Of a stretch of 64,000 bases of DNA, positions 1-10,212 are shown piece after piece. The notes under the pieces are model-generated. The model did no database searches and was not told the origin of the DNA. It saw nothing but the letters and a program-made list of their open reading frames with translations. Position numbers and translations under genes: made by a program. The DNA is from Deltaproteobacteria bacterium CG11_big_fil_rev_8_21_14_0_20_45_16 (GTDB taxonomy: Bacteria; Bdellovibrionota; UBA2394), in NCBI GenBank assembly GCA_002787535.1, contig PCXB01000076.1:18512-82511 (forward strand). The letters are read 5' to 3'. Every line of letters starts with the position of its first letter. Positions within the stretch are counted from its first letter, which is position 1.

Positions 1-38
1 TTTCTGTAAAGAAATCCGTCTAATTGAAAAATAGACAG

Positions 39-833
39 ATGTTCCATCCCCAACGAACTCTTATTACTGGCGGTGCTAATGGCCTTGGCAAAGAAATTGC
101 CAGATCCCTCCAACGTGCCGGATCCCTCGTAACGATTTTGGATCGAGATGGGGCTTCCCTGAAAAGAACTGCTGAGGAACTTGGTGTTTCAGGAATCGTA
201 TATGATCTTTCAAATTTGCAAGATTTGGCGCGAGAGTTTTCAAAATGGGATACGACCTACGGACCTTTTGATACGCTTATCAACAATGCAGCCGTGAGCA
301 ATTTCGGCACGGCTTGGGAGTTTGAATTGAAGGCTCTGTCAGAGCTTTTAAATATTAATCTTTTGGCACCGATTCTGTTGAGTCAGGCTTTTATAAAATG
401 TCGATCCCAGGACAAAGTGCGGTCAAAAATTCTAATGATCTCAAGTGTTTCGGCTTTTCAAGGCTTCCCCTACGCTAGTAGCTATGGGGCTTCTAAATCT
501 GCGCTGCTCAATTTTTCCGAGGCACTCTCGGAAGAGCTAAATGAAGAAAATTTGAAGCATATTTCGGTTTCGGTCGTATGCCCCAGTTATTTGGATTCTA
601 AATTATTTTCCGGAGCACGGCCGCTCCTTGGCACCAGAATTCTGAAGATTCAGGCACTAGCGGACGAGATTGTAGGACATCTTCAAGGACAAACTTTTTT
701 GCTAATTCGACCACGTCGCTTGGCTGGCCTTATTTGTCTCAAAAATCTCTTGCCACATCGCCTCCAGATTTTTTTGAGTCGCCTGCTAGGAGTTCAGCGT
801 GGAATGAAACCAATGAAGCCTTCGAAGTGCTAG
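39..833 (+). CDS. SDR family NAD(P)-dependent oxidoreductase
   Basis: TLITGGANGLGKEIA Rossmann motif, NNAA, and S...YGASKSA catalytic motif. A TTG start at 24 is also possible. Confidence 0.85.
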   Translation: MFHPQRTLITGGANGLGKEIARSLQRAGSLVTILDRDGASLKRTAEELGVSGIVYDLSNLQDLAREFSKWDTTYGPFDTLINNAAVSNFGTAWEFELKALSELLNINLLAPILLSQAFIKCRSQDKVRSKILMISSVSAFQGFPYASSYGASKSALLNFSEALSEELNEENLKHISVSVVCPSYLDSKLFSGARPLLGTRILKIQALADEIVGHLQGQTFLLIRPRRLAGLICLKNLLPHRLQIFLSRLLGVQRGMKPMKPSKC

Positions 834-837
834 CTAC

Positions 838-2127
838 CTATTTTCCCAATAAGCTCCCCGAATTGGTCGAAGAACTCATTTCAAGCCAAAGCGTTCGGGT
901 TGATCGATCCACTTTATCTATTAACAAGAGAACCGCTCGACTCTGGGGTTCAGAATGTTCGTAGCTTGGCTCGCCCTTTTCATTTTTAACCTGATGAACA
1001 TCTGACTCCTGATAAAACTCCAACCCACCGATTTCATAATGAGCCAAGTCAACATCCATATCAAAGCTTCTCAAATGTTCAATCCTCTGCGCCTCATCAT
1101 TCCAACGCCACAGCTCGACTCTATCGGGGTATGAAACAAATAGATGCTCGGCATTGGGGTCCACGCTAGTCCGAATGGAACCCTCCGAAAGTTGATTCAT
1201 TAACTTCGGAAAAAATAAAACATGTTCGACAATCGCCTCTTGTTCTACGGATTGTGAACTGCCATCCGCCTCCGAAGGCTCGACAACCTCCACTGCCTCG
1301 GACGAAGGTTCAATTTTTTCAGCTACAACCGCAAAAGGAATAAGGGCCTTTCGATTCCGTGAAAGCAGAACTTTTGCAAAACCCATTTTTCCAGAAGTAA
1401 TGAAGTGAATCTTGGACACTCCTTTAATGATTTCCCGACGATCGCCAATCTTTACCGACTTCGGAAATCGCAGCTCTCTCAAGAGTTTAATTTCAGCCGT
1501 CCCATCTCCGCTAAGTCCAATCACACGAACGCTTGAAGACGAATCAGCAATCCAGAATTCATGGGATCCAGGTCGAGGGCTAACGACAAAGTTCTCTTCG
1601 GCATCTTTAATACCATCTAGAATACCATCTAGAGAAAATCCCTTAACTTCGCTTATCAGCTCCAGCTCTCCGGTACTTGAATCCTTAATTCGAGCCAATT
1701 TAAATACAAGGCTACTAGCTTTCGGCATACGAATGACAAAAGTCGCCAAAGCATAGGCTTGATCAGATGCCGAAAAATCTAAACTTCTTAGAGTTGTGCT
1801 CGGATCTTGAACTAAAACAAAATGATTGGCTGTCGCTCGCCCAAAGAAAAATCCGCTGTCTCCCTTTTGAATGCTTGCATAGTCGTTGCCCGAAGCAGGA
1901 TTCGTTACCCAAATTCGATCCAGGTATGGATAATCCGTAAGGTGGAGTGGGCTCCCATGCAGCTGGGGAACCCTATTGATCGTGGCTGTTGTGCCAAACT
2001 GATACTGAGCTTTTGAAGCGGCTTCCTCAATTTTCCGCAACGCAGCGGCACAGGCCTTTACGTCCGAGGCTCCCCCCAATAAAGGCAATAATAATGCCCA
2101 AAATAGCACCCTAAAATGTGTTTTCAT
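838..2127 (-). CDS. Hypothetical secreted protein, 429 aa
   Basis: Long ORF with N-terminal signal peptide MKTHFRVLFWALLLPLLGGASDVKA; no family recognised. Confidence 0.6.
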   Translation of the reverse strand: MKTHFRVLFWALLLPLLGGASDVKACAAALRKIEEAASKAQYQFGTTATINRVPQLHGSPLHLTDYPYLDRIWVTNPASGNDYASIQKGDSGFFFGRATANHFVLVQDPSTTLRSLDFSASDQAYALATFVIRMPKASSLVFKLARIKDSSTGELELISEVKGFSLDGILDGIKDAEENFVVSPRPGSHEFWIADSSSSVRVIGLSGDGTAEIKLLRELRFPKSVKIGDRREIIKGVSKIHFITSGKMGFAKVLLSRNRKALIPFAVVAEKIEPSSEAVEVVEPSEADGSSQSVEQEAIVEHVLFFPKLMNQLSEGSIRTSVDPNAEHLFVSYPDRVELWRWNDEAQRIEHLRSFDMDVDLAHYEIGGLEFYQESDVHQVKNEKGEPSYEHSEPQSRAVLLLIDKVDRSTRTLWLEMSSSTNSGSLLGK

Positions 2128-2191
2128 TGATCCCCCCTATTTCCCCACTGATGCTTATTATTAGCAGAATTCTCGATAAATTAAGAGAAAA

Positions 2192-3022
2192 TTAGCACGC
2201 TGCGCTGACATTTTGCATGCAAACGGGGCAGGTCATCCGTAACCCATCAATATTATTGGGTAAGTCTCGCATCGAGTAGGCTCCTCCACAAATGCGACAG
2301 TTCATGAATTCTACAGGCTCGAGACTAGGCTTGATGGCTGCACGATGGTCAAAAACAAAGCATTCCCCTCGCCAATGCTCGCCCGAACACTCTTGAAAAT
2401 AATTTAGTATCCCACCCTTCAACTGAAATACATTGGCAAAGCCTTTTGCCACCATCATCGGTGCGCCTTTTTCGCAACGAATTCCACCCGTGCAAAAGGT
2501 AACAATCGGTTTGTCTTTCCATTCAGCCGGTAAGCTATCCACTTCTTGTGGAAAATCTGCAAAATGCTTGCCCCCCAGGTTGATAGCGGTTTCAAAACTA
2601 CCTAAACGAAATTCAAATTCTTTTCGCGTATCCAATAAGACAAAGTCTCGTCGCTCATCAAGCCAAAGCTTCAATTCCTTCGGCTCAATATAAGGTGCGG
2701 GTCTGTTTTGTGGATCAATTCCAAAATATTTCAACGTACAAATTTCCGACCGAATCTTTACGAGCATTTTTTTATGAGGAATTTTCTCGGACCATGATCG
2801 CTTTAATTCAAAGCGCGGAAAAGAAAGCTTTTCAAAAATAAATTGCTCAAACGCGACCAATCGCGCCTCTTCACCACAAAGCGCTAAATTGATCCCTTCC
2901 GTACCAATAATGACCGTCCCTTTAATTCCAGAATCTTCCAAAAAGCTAAGGAGGCGCAGTCTGGAGGCCTCTAGGTCAGAAATCTCAAAAAATCGATACC
3001 CGTTGATATTTAAGTAAGGCAT
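2192..3022 (-). CDS. trhO: Rhodanese-domain tRNA uridine hydroxylase (TrhO/YceA family)
   Basis: GTEGINLALCG, rhodanese active site VTFCTGGIRCEKGAP, and C-terminal HWRGECFVFDHR plus C-x2-C motifs. Confidence 0.85.
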   Translation of the reverse strand: MPYLNINGYRFFEISDLEASRLRLLSFLEDSGIKGTVIIGTEGINLALCGEEARLVAFEQFIFEKLSFPRFELKRSWSEKIPHKKMLVKIRSEICTLKYFGIDPQNRPAPYIEPKELKLWLDERRDFVLLDTRKEFEFRLGSFETAINLGGKHFADFPQEVDSLPAEWKDKPIVTFCTGGIRCEKGAPMMVAKGFANVFQLKGGILNYFQECSGEHWRGECFVFDHRAAIKPSLEPVEFMNCRICGGAYSMRDLPNNIDGLRMTCPVCMQNVSAAC

Positions 3023-3074
3023 GCCAAAAGCTAGCAAAAGATCCTCGAAAAATCATCGCGAAGCTTGATCGCAT

Positions 3075-4205
3075 TTGCTAAGAAATTTCGAGGTGTTGGC
3101 GTTTAACAATAGAATTTTTAACTTTGGAGCGGGTCCTGCGACACTGCCTTTAAGCGTAATGCAAGAAGTAGAGAGCGAGTTCCTTAATTACCAGTCCAGT
3201 GGAATGAGCATCGTCGAAATGAGCCACCGGAACCCCTTGTTCGAGGAGATTATTTCTACGGCTCGCTCGCGTGCAAAAAAACTATTGGGTTTAGGACAAG
3301 ACTATGAACTCTTGTTTTTGCAAGGAGGCGCTCGACATCAATTTGCAATGGTTCCCACGAATTTTGGAAATCATGACCGAGTCATTGATGTCATCGATTC
3401 TGGTGTTTGGACTAAATTTGCTCATCAGGAGATCTCTCGACTCAAGTTGATGCCACACCTAGTCGCCTCAACTGAATCGACAAAATATCAAAGTCTTCCT
3501 AAATATCGACCAGAGGATTTAGATCCAAAGGCTTCGTACATTCACTTTTGCTCCAATAACACTGTGGTTGGTACGCAATGGAAGGAATTTTTAAAACTAA
3601 AGGGCGTTCGTTCGGTTGTGGATATGTCTTCCGATATTTTTTCACGAGTCTTGGACTTTGCCCAATTTGATTTGATTTACGCCGGAGCGCAAAAAAATAT
3701 TGGCCCAGCGGGAACGACTCTTGTGGCCATTAAAAAAGATTGGGTGGACCAGGGTCGAAAGGATATTCCAGAGATTTTTCAATACTCAGCCCATATTAAG
3801 CATGATTCTATGTACAATACTCCCTGTTGTTTTAGCATTTATGTTTGTGGACTGGTTCTCAAATGGATTGAAGATCGGGGTGGCTTGGCAGGATTGGAAT
3901 CCGAAAACACTCGAAAGGCCAAACTGCTTTATTCCTACCTCGATCAATCGAGTTTCTATCGATCGGCCGTACACCTACCCGATCGATCAATAATGAATGT
4001 CGTTTTTCGAATTGGCGATGGCCACGAAGCTTTAGAAAGCAAGTTTGTCAGTGAGGCCGAAGCGGCGGGCTATTCAGGACTAAAGGGGCACCGCCTTGTA
4101 GGCGGCCTACGGGCTTCCATTTATAACGCTCAAAGCTATGAAGCCGTAAAATCTCTTACGGAATTCATGGATAACTTTTATGAGCGCCATAAGCTTGAGC
4201 TTTGA
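3075..4205 (+). CDS. serC: Phosphoserine aminotransferase
   Basis: FNFGAGPATLP, MSIVEMSHRNP, YAGAQKNIGPAGTTLV PLP-lysine motif. TTG start. Confidence 0.95.
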   Translation: MLRNFEVLAFNNRIFNFGAGPATLPLSVMQEVESEFLNYQSSGMSIVEMSHRNPLFEEIISTARSRAKKLLGLGQDYELLFLQGGARHQFAMVPTNFGNHDRVIDVIDSGVWTKFAHQEISRLKLMPHLVASTESTKYQSLPKYRPEDLDPKASYIHFCSNNTVVGTQWKEFLKLKGVRSVVDMSSDIFSRVLDFAQFDLIYAGAQKNIGPAGTTLVAIKKDWVDQGRKDIPEIFQYSAHIKHDSMYNTPCCFSIYVCGLVLKWIEDRGGLAGLESENTRKAKLLYSYLDQSSFYRSAVHLPDRSIMNVVFRIGDGHEALESKFVSEAEAAGYSGLKGHRLVGGLRASIYNAQSYEAVKSLTEFMDNFYERHKLEL

Positions 4206-4219
4206 CTCCGGTATTCATT

Positions 4220-4894
4220 TCAAAGTGAAAATATTTCTCGGGATATTGCATCAGCGCTATAGATAATATTCCGATCCTCGTTCCGTCTTCGCGCTTCAAG
4301 CATAAATTTTGCAAGCTTCGCGGCATCGGTCGGTCTAGCTTTAGAGGGCAAAATAGGAGCCATAAACTTAAGAATCGAAAGGCTCATGGACTCTAGGAGT
4401 CTGTCTTCGGCTCGTTTTCCCCCCAAAATACTTGGCCTAAATATATGAAGGCTTCGAAAAGGAATTTTCAAAAGCTCTGCCTCGAGTTCAGCCTTAACTC
4501 TTAGATAATAAAAAAATGATTGCTGATCTGCGCCTTCGGCACTTACCAAGCTAAAAGTTTTAGCCCCCTGCAATACCGCCAGGCGGGCAAGTCTCAATGG
4601 AAACTCCAAATCAACTTCTCGAAATCTTTCGCGAGAGCCTGCCTTACGAAGCGTCGTCCCTAAACAGCAATAGACATCGTCCGCCTTCAAGGCTGCAGCC
4701 TTCGTCAAAATACTCTCGAAGTTTATTAAGATTTGCTTTAATCGCCCATGCTCATAATCGAGGGGACGTCTCGACACAGAAAGAACTTGCTCATAGTCTG
4801 GACAATTCAGAAGCTCCCTAACTAAAAAGCTTCCCGTTAGACCCGTTGACCCAAAAATCAAAGCTCGCTTTTTAGGCTCACCTGGCTCTGGCAT
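4220..4894 (-). CDS. NAD(P)-binding oxidoreductase, HTATIP2-like atypical SDR
   Basis: ALIFGSTGLTGSFLVRELL motif; CCLGTTLRKAGS typical of this family. Confidence 0.75.
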   Translation of the reverse strand: MPEPGEPKKRALIFGSTGLTGSFLVRELLNCPDYEQVLSVSRRPLDYEHGRLKQILINFESILTKAAALKADDVYCCLGTTLRKAGSRERFREVDLEFPLRLARLAVLQGAKTFSLVSAEGADQQSFFYYLRVKAELEAELLKIPFRSLHIFRPSILGGKRAEDRLLESMSLSILKFMAPILPSKARPTDAAKLAKFMLEARRRNEDRNIIYSADAISREIFSL

Positions 4895-4901
4895 GGCGAT
4901 C

Positions 4902-5267
4902 CTATTGGGGCTTCAAAACAGCAAGATACGCAGCTAAGGCACCAAGAATGATCAATATCCACATTAAATAAATACTAAATTTTGGTTTGCGGTAAATAAT
5001 TGCAAGACTCCCGCCCATGCCGATCCATATTAGAGTTTTAATTAAGACCCAGCCCGGCCAAGGCCAATGAATTTGAAGTTTAGCAAGCATTCCAAATCCA
5101 GCAATGAGCAAAAAAAGAAGGCCAACTCCATGAATCATCGCTAAGGACTTGCGATAATGATCAGATTTTTTCCCACCCATCGCTGAGTGATAGAGCATGG
5201 CTCCGAAAGACGTGAACAACAGGATTAATCCTATTAAATGTGCAATTTTATAAAATTCGTAACTCAT
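4902..5267 (-). CDS. Small integral membrane protein (SirB2-like), four TM segments
   Basis: Hydrophobic 121-aa ORF with repeated TM segments. Confidence 0.55.
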   Translation of the reverse strand: MSYEFYKIAHLIGLILLFTSFGAMLYHSAMGGKKSDHYRKSLAMIHGVGLLFLLIAGFGMLAKLQIHWPWPGWVLIKTLIWIGMGGSLAIIYRKPKFSIYLMWILIILGALAAYLAVLKPQ

Positions 5268-5279
5268 AAACTATACTCC

Positions 5280-5675
5280 TTATGCGAAGGGAAATTTTTG
5301 ATTCTTTAAAACGCAAAACTTGCCCCCACCTAAAGCGATTAAGCTCAGAAACATTCCCAAATAAAGAAATGCCAACTCTCGTTGTGCGAAAGCGTCTCCA
5401 TTGTGAACAATAAAATAGGCGACTCCCATCGTGATCGCCAACGGAATCGCTACCAAACGCGTCGTTACTCCCAAAATCAAAAGAGCTGCACAGCCAAATT
5501 CCGCAAAGATTGCCAAACCTAAACTGAGAGACGAGCCTATGCCTAAGGGATCTGGAAAAACATTCATTCGCTCTCCAAAACTCATCAATTTGTCCCAACC
5601 ATGGGAAAACAGCATAGTCCCCCCTGCTACGAGCCTCAATAGGAGTAGGCCGATATCCTTGAGTAGTTCTTTCAT
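5280..5675 (-). CDS. DoxX family membrane protein
   Basis: LLLLRLVAGGTMLFSHGWDKL, FAEFGCAALLILGVTTRLVAIPLAITM. Confidence 0.8.
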   Translation of the reverse strand: MKELLKDIGLLLLRLVAGGTMLFSHGWDKLMSFGERMNVFPDPLGIGSSLSLGLAIFAEFGCAALLILGVTTRLVAIPLAITMGVAYFIVHNGDAFAQRELAFLYLGMFLSLIALGGGKFCVLKNQKFPFA

Positions 5676-5761
5676 AAATCCTCTTCTTCTGTCTTTAGAT
5701 GCCCATTCACTCAAAATGTTGTAGTCAAAGATGCTAAGCTTGTTAACATGAAAGTAATTCC

Positions 5762-6463
5762 ATGAAGAGCTATGAAATTAAACGAACAAATCTCGGTAAT
5801 TATGAAGCCATAACGGCCGGAAACCCAACAGCCAAGACTGTCGCGATCATTTTGCATGGCTACGGAGCCAATGCGGATGATTTATTCCCTCTTCATCAAG
5901 TGGGCAGAGATTTGGATATTTATTGGATCTTTCCAAACGGTCCACTTCCAATAGATACTGGCGGAGCTCTTAGCGGCCGAAGCTGGTTTCCGATAGACGT
6001 TCTTGCGCTTGAAAAGGCTTTGGCTACGGGAAGTTATAGAGAGTTTCATAAGGATCATTTAGACGGCCTTGAAGAAGCTTTTGTTGGCCTAATGAACTTA
6101 ATGGATTCTTTTAGCGGAAACCCGCAATTTCTTTTGGGCGGCTTCAGCCAGGGGGCCATGCTAGCCACGCATCTTGCTTTGGGCGGACGCATTTCTCCTA
6201 AAGCTCTAACTATATTTTCTGGCTCGTATATTGAAAATGCGAAATGGGAGGACTACATGAACAAGCGTTCAAAATTGAACGTCTTTCAAAGTCATGGCCA
6301 TCAAGACCCTCTCCTTTCATTTGAAGCAGCCAAAAGACTGCATGAGACACTTCTGGCCCATCATATCCGAGCGAAGTTTTATGATTTTGAGGGAGGTCAT
6401 GAGATCCCTGAGCAAATTGTCTTGAGATGGCGAGACTTTCTGATAGAGCAAAGTTCATTATGA
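5762..6463 (+). CDS. Phospholipase/carboxylesterase family alpha/beta hydrolase
   Basis: ILHGYGANADDLFPL and GGFSQGAMLA nucleophile elbow; late GGHEIP. Confidence 0.85.
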   Translation: MKSYEIKRTNLGNYEAITAGNPTAKTVAIILHGYGANADDLFPLHQVGRDLDIYWIFPNGPLPIDTGGALSGRSWFPIDVLALEKALATGSYREFHKDHLDGLEEAFVGLMNLMDSFSGNPQFLLGGFSQGAMLATHLALGGRISPKALTIFSGSYIENAKWEDYMNKRSKLNVFQSHGHQDPLLSFEAAKRLHETLLAHHIRAKFYDFEGGHEIPEQIVLRWRDFLIEQSSL

Positions 6464-7425
6464 AAATCATCAGGTCGATTGAGCCCGCGATAAAAGCCTT
6501 CAAGCAAGGTAAGCTCGTGGCCATTCCGACCGAAACGGTCTATGGACTAGCTGCACCGATCGATCAGGAAGAAAGCATCCGAAAGATTTTTGAAATTAAA
6601 AATCGGCCCTCCTTTGATCCTCTGATTGTCCATGTCAGCGATTTAGACCAGGCTCAATCCCTCGTCCTTGAATGGCCCGAAGAAGCAAAAATCCTAACGA
6701 GCGCTTTCTGGCCAGGCCCACTAACCATTGTCCTGCCCAAAAAGCCAAACATCAGCGATCTTATCACTGCGGGCCTTAGCTCGGTGGCCATCCGCATGCC
6801 GCGACATCCACTTACTCTCGAACTTATTGAAAATTTAAAAATCCCCTTAGCAGCCCCAAGCGCAAATATTTTTGGAAAAGTCAGCCCAACGACAGCGGAG
6901 CATGTAGCGCTGGAATTTCCAGAAGCTGATATTCTGATTCTGGATGGAGGCCCTTCTGAAGTCGGCCTTGAATCAACCGTAGTAGAAATTAAAAACGAAG
7001 AACTTCGAATCCTCAGGCCTGGAATGATATCTAAAGAGGTCATGCAAGTTCTTCTAAATGGTCAAATTAAGATCGTTGAAGAAGAGGGGCAGGCTTCGCC
7101 AGGACATACAAAATCTCACTATCAACCCGAAAAGCCTGTTGTCATTATTCCGGAAACACTCCTTCCTTTGGAGAATGAGACAAAAAACAAAATTATTAAG
7201 TCCCTTCATCTAACCTCAGCCAAATCCTTGGAACTCACTCTTGAACATGATCCCTTTCTCTGCGCCCGCTCTCTATATGGAAATCTTCGAAAGTTAAGTT
7301 ACGAGAATCCAGACTACATTTATGTAATTGAGCGAAAAGACCAGCAGTCTGGCCCTTGGATCGCCATTTGGAATCGACTGAGTAAAGCCGCTAGTCTTGA
7401 TCTTCGATCAGCTGCCGGAAATTAA
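6460..7425 (+). CDS. tsaC: L-threonylcarbamoyladenylate synthase (Sua5/YciO/YrdC)
   Basis: VAIPTETVYGLAAP, KNRPSFDPLIVHV, PSANIFGKVSPT. ATG overlaps the upstream TGA (ATGA). Confidence 0.9.
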   Translation: MKIIRSIEPAIKAFKQGKLVAIPTETVYGLAAPIDQEESIRKIFEIKNRPSFDPLIVHVSDLDQAQSLVLEWPEEAKILTSAFWPGPLTIVLPKKPNISDLITAGLSSVAIRMPRHPLTLELIENLKIPLAAPSANIFGKVSPTTAEHVALEFPEADILILDGGPSEVGLESTVVEIKNEELRILRPGMISKEVMQVLLNGQIKIVEEEGQASPGHTKSHYQPEKPVVIIPETLLPLENETKNKIIKSLHLTSAKSLELTLEHDPFLCARSLYGNLRKLSYENPDYIYVIERKDQQSGPWIAIWNRLSKAASLDLRSAAGN

Positions 7426-8388
7426 TTTCATCCAAAGCTTTTCATCGATATTGCATCCCGTAAGAATAAGAAGATGCTTTCGCTTTGGATAAAATTCAGC
7501 GTATTTACTATACGCCGCGTAGGCAACGGCGGAAGCTGGCTCAACTTTAATTGCGTATTTAGCCCACAAACTTTTAAGCGCTGCGACAATTTCCTCTTCT
7601 GAGACATCATAGCAAGCTGAGACATGCCTCTGAATAATTGGGAAAGTCAGCTTTCCGGGTCTAGTTGCGATTAAAGCGTCCGCCAGACTCTCCACCCTAT
7701 CAACCGTTACCGGCTTTCCAGCCAAAATGGATCCACTCAAGCAGGAATTGTTCTCGGGTTGGCAGGCAAAGATCCGATGCGCGGGTTCGAAGTGTTTCAG
7801 TGTATAACTCAATCCAGCGACCAAACCACCGCCACTAGCTGGTACCCAAAGGTCAAAGACATCAGAGGTCTCATCTAAAATCTCAAGACCTAAACTAGAA
7901 TCCCCAAGAATGGTTTCCCAACTATCAAATGGATGGGCCCTTATCGCAGAAGTTCTATTGGAGATTTCATCTAACATTTTAGCTCGGTCTTCGAATTTTT
8001 CCCCACATAGAATAACTTCCGCCCCAAGCTCCTTTGTTTTTTGAATTTTTAATTTCGAAGTCGTGCTCAACATCACAATTTGACTTTTAACCCCGAGTTC
8101 CCTTGAAGCGTAAGCGATGGCCTGAGCAAAATTTCCCGATGATGCCGCTACCACACCGCGTGAGCGCGCCTCGCTTAGTTTCGATAAAATGCTGTTAAAC
8201 GCGGGGCGGATTTTGAATGAACCCGTGGGCTGCTCATATTCGCATTTGGCCCATAGACCTTCCTCAAGCTGCTTTAAAGGGGTCGGCTGAATAAAGCTAT
8301 TCAAGCGCTCCCGCAGCCGCTCTAACTCATCGATGAAGTCACGCTGTTCCATGCCACTCTTGTAACTCACTTTGTGCTTGCCACTCAT
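7408..8388 (-). CDS. PLP-dependent threonine/serine dehydratase family protein
   Basis: CEYEQPTGSFKIRPA (PLP lysine), SSGNFAQAIAYA, PASGGGLVAGL. Confidence 0.85.
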   Translation of the reverse strand: MSGKHKVSYKSGMEQRDFIDELERLRERLNSFIQPTPLKQLEEGLWAKCEYEQPTGSFKIRPAFNSILSKLSEARSRGVVAASSGNFAQAIAYASRELGVKSQIVMLSTTSKLKIQKTKELGAEVILCGEKFEDRAKMLDEISNRTSAIRAHPFDSWETILGDSSLGLEILDETSDVFDLWVPASGGGLVAGLSYTLKHFEPAHRIFACQPENNSCLSGSILAGKPVTVDRVESLADALIATRPGKLTFPIIQRHVSACYDVSEEEIVAALKSLWAKYAIKVEPASAVAYAAYSKYAEFYPKRKHLLILTGCNIDEKLWMKLISGS

Positions 8389-8416
8389 TTAATAATATGG
8401 GTTCTTTAAGCGCTTT

Positions 8417-9097
8417 ATGAGTCAACTTGACTGGAAAGAAAACCTAACCCCCATCAATCGACAATTTGATGATATTTACTACGCAGACGAGGATGGCCTA
8501 GCAGAGGCTCGCTACGTTTACCTCCTCAACAACTCGCTGCCGGAAAAATGGAAGCCTAAATCGGATTATGCAATAGCGGAGCTCGGATTTGGAACAGGAC
8601 TTAATTTTTTTGCGGTGCTGGATTTGTGGTTTCGAAATAAAATGGAAGATTCAAAACTTCGATATTCTAGCTGCGAAAAGTTTCCGCTAACCGGAGACGA
8701 TATTACGAAAGCTCTAAGCCGATGGCCGGAACTTCAACCCCAACTCAAGAATTTTTTGACTGTCTATGATCCCCAGCGACCTGGGTTTCAAAAAATAAAG
8801 TTATCTACCAATGTCGAGCTCGATCTTTTTATTGGCGATGTTTCAGAGTTTTTATCTCAACTTCAAAGCCCAATCGATACCTGGTTTCTGGATGGTTTTG
8901 CTCCAAGAAAAAATCCTGAAATGTGGTCGGATGAAGTTTTCGATCGAGTCCTGAAACTTTCCAGCCCTTCAGCAAGCTTCGCCACTTTTGCGGCTGCTGG
9001 ATTTATCCGTCGTGGCATGCTGGACAGAGGCTTTCAAGTTTCTAAGGTAGCCGGTTTTGGCCGAAAGCGAGAAATGCTCCGAGGCCATTTGGCATGA
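8417..9097 (+). CDS. mnmD: tRNA 5-methylaminomethyl-2-thiouridine methyltransferase MnmD (stand-alone MnmC1 domain)
   Basis: AELGFGTGLNFFAVL, WFLDGFAPRKNPEMWS, FATFAAAGFIRRGM. Confidence 0.9.
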   Translation: MSQLDWKENLTPINRQFDDIYYADEDGLAEARYVYLLNNSLPEKWKPKSDYAIAELGFGTGLNFFAVLDLWFRNKMEDSKLRYSSCEKFPLTGDDITKALSRWPELQPQLKNFLTVYDPQRPGFQKIKLSTNVELDLFIGDVSEFLSQLQSPIDTWFLDGFAPRKNPEMWSDEVFDRVLKLSSPSASFATFAAAGFIRRGMLDRGFQVSKVAGFGRKREMLRGHLA

Positions 9098-10212
9098 CAG
9101 TGTCATCCGAGCTCGCCATCATTGGTGGCGGTATTTCCGGATGCTCTCTAGCCTATGAAATGGCAGAAGCAGGATGGCGCGTCCATTTAGTGGAAAAACA
9201 TAACGAACTCGCTTTTGAGGCATCCGGAAACCCACTTGGCGTCGTCATGCCAGTGATGACCGCCGAGAAAACAAAGATTTCTGAACTCTCCCTTCGAGGA
9301 TCAATTTACTCCGCGCAGAAAGCGCGCAAACTTTTAGGCTGGCGCCCTCAGGGTGTCCTTCAGTTATTTCATCCTCAGATAAAAATATCAAAATTTTCTA
9401 AGGGAATACTAAATGATGTTATTCCATCACGATATTTTCAAAAACTTAGCCCGCCCGAAACCTCCAAAGTCGCCAATATCCGACTGGATTTTGAAAGTAT
9501 ACTTTATCCGGAAGCCGGAGCTTTGGCGCCTCGTGAGTTTTGTCATGCGCTTGTAGCTTCCTCCTCTATCTCAAGACATATGGGCCATGAAGCTATTCAA
9601 ATTAGACGCGGCGAGAATTCGTGGAAAATTTTTGATAGTGCCCAAAAACTGATTGTTGAATCAGAACACCTCATACTAGCGAATGCCTACCATGCAAAAG
9701 ACTTGGTTGGCGAAGAACTTGGGATGATCAATCGGGTTAGGGGTCAATCATGCCAGCTTGAACCGAACGAAATTTCGAGAGATCTTCGTAGCGTGATCTG
9801 TTCGGATATTTATTTCAGCCCCGCACAAGATCTACACTCCCTTGGAGGCAGTTACGATCGGCAGGCCCAAGATTCAGTAATCAAAGAAGGGGACAACAAA
9901 AAGCTTGTCGAAAAGCTTTCCGAATTTTTTCCGTCCGCAAAGGAATTGAAGCTAGTGAGTGCTCGGTCTGCCTTTCGATGCACAAGCCCAGATCATTTGC
10001 CTCTGGTTGGGTCTAGTCGCCGACATCAAAATTTGTATTATTTTTTGTGTATGGGCTCCCGAGCTTTGAGCTATGCGCCTTACCTTGCCTCAAAACTGAA
10101 AGATCAGATTTGCCTAAGAAATTTAACAGAAGACGATCGAATGATTATGGATTGGGTGAATCCAAACCGTTTTCCGTCGATTCTGACTCGACCGGAGGCA
10201 GCTCAGGTTTAG
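9094..10212 (+). CDS. mnmC: FAD-dependent cmnm5(s2)U34 oxidoreductase (stand-alone MnmC2 domain)
   Basis: AIIGGGISGCSLAYEMA FAD motif, EASGNPLGVVMP, FYFLCMGSRALSYAPYLA. Starts in the ATGA overlap with mnmD. Confidence 0.88.
   Translation: MTVSSELAIIGGGISGCSLAYEMAEAGWRVHLVEKHNELAFEASGNPLGVVMPVMTAEKTKISELSLRGSIYSAQKARKLLGWRPQGVLQLFHPQIKISKFSKGILNDVIPSRYFQKLSPPETSKVANIRLDFESILYPEAGALAPREFCHALVASSSISRHMGHEAIQIRRGENSWKIFDSAQKLIVESEHLILANAYHAKDLVGEELGMINRVRGQSCQLEPNEISRDLRSVICSDIYFSPAQDLHSLGGSYDRQAQDSVIKEGDNKKLVEKLSEFFPSAKELKLVSARSAFRCTSPDHLPLVGSSRRHQNLYYFLCMGSRALSYAPYLASKLKDQICLRNLTEDDRMIMDWVNPNRFPSILTRPEAAQV

Noticed and set aside
5248-5598. Alternative-frame ORF of 116 aa overlapping doxX
   Set aside because: Low-complexity, Arg/Phe-rich out-of-frame translation of the DoxX gene.
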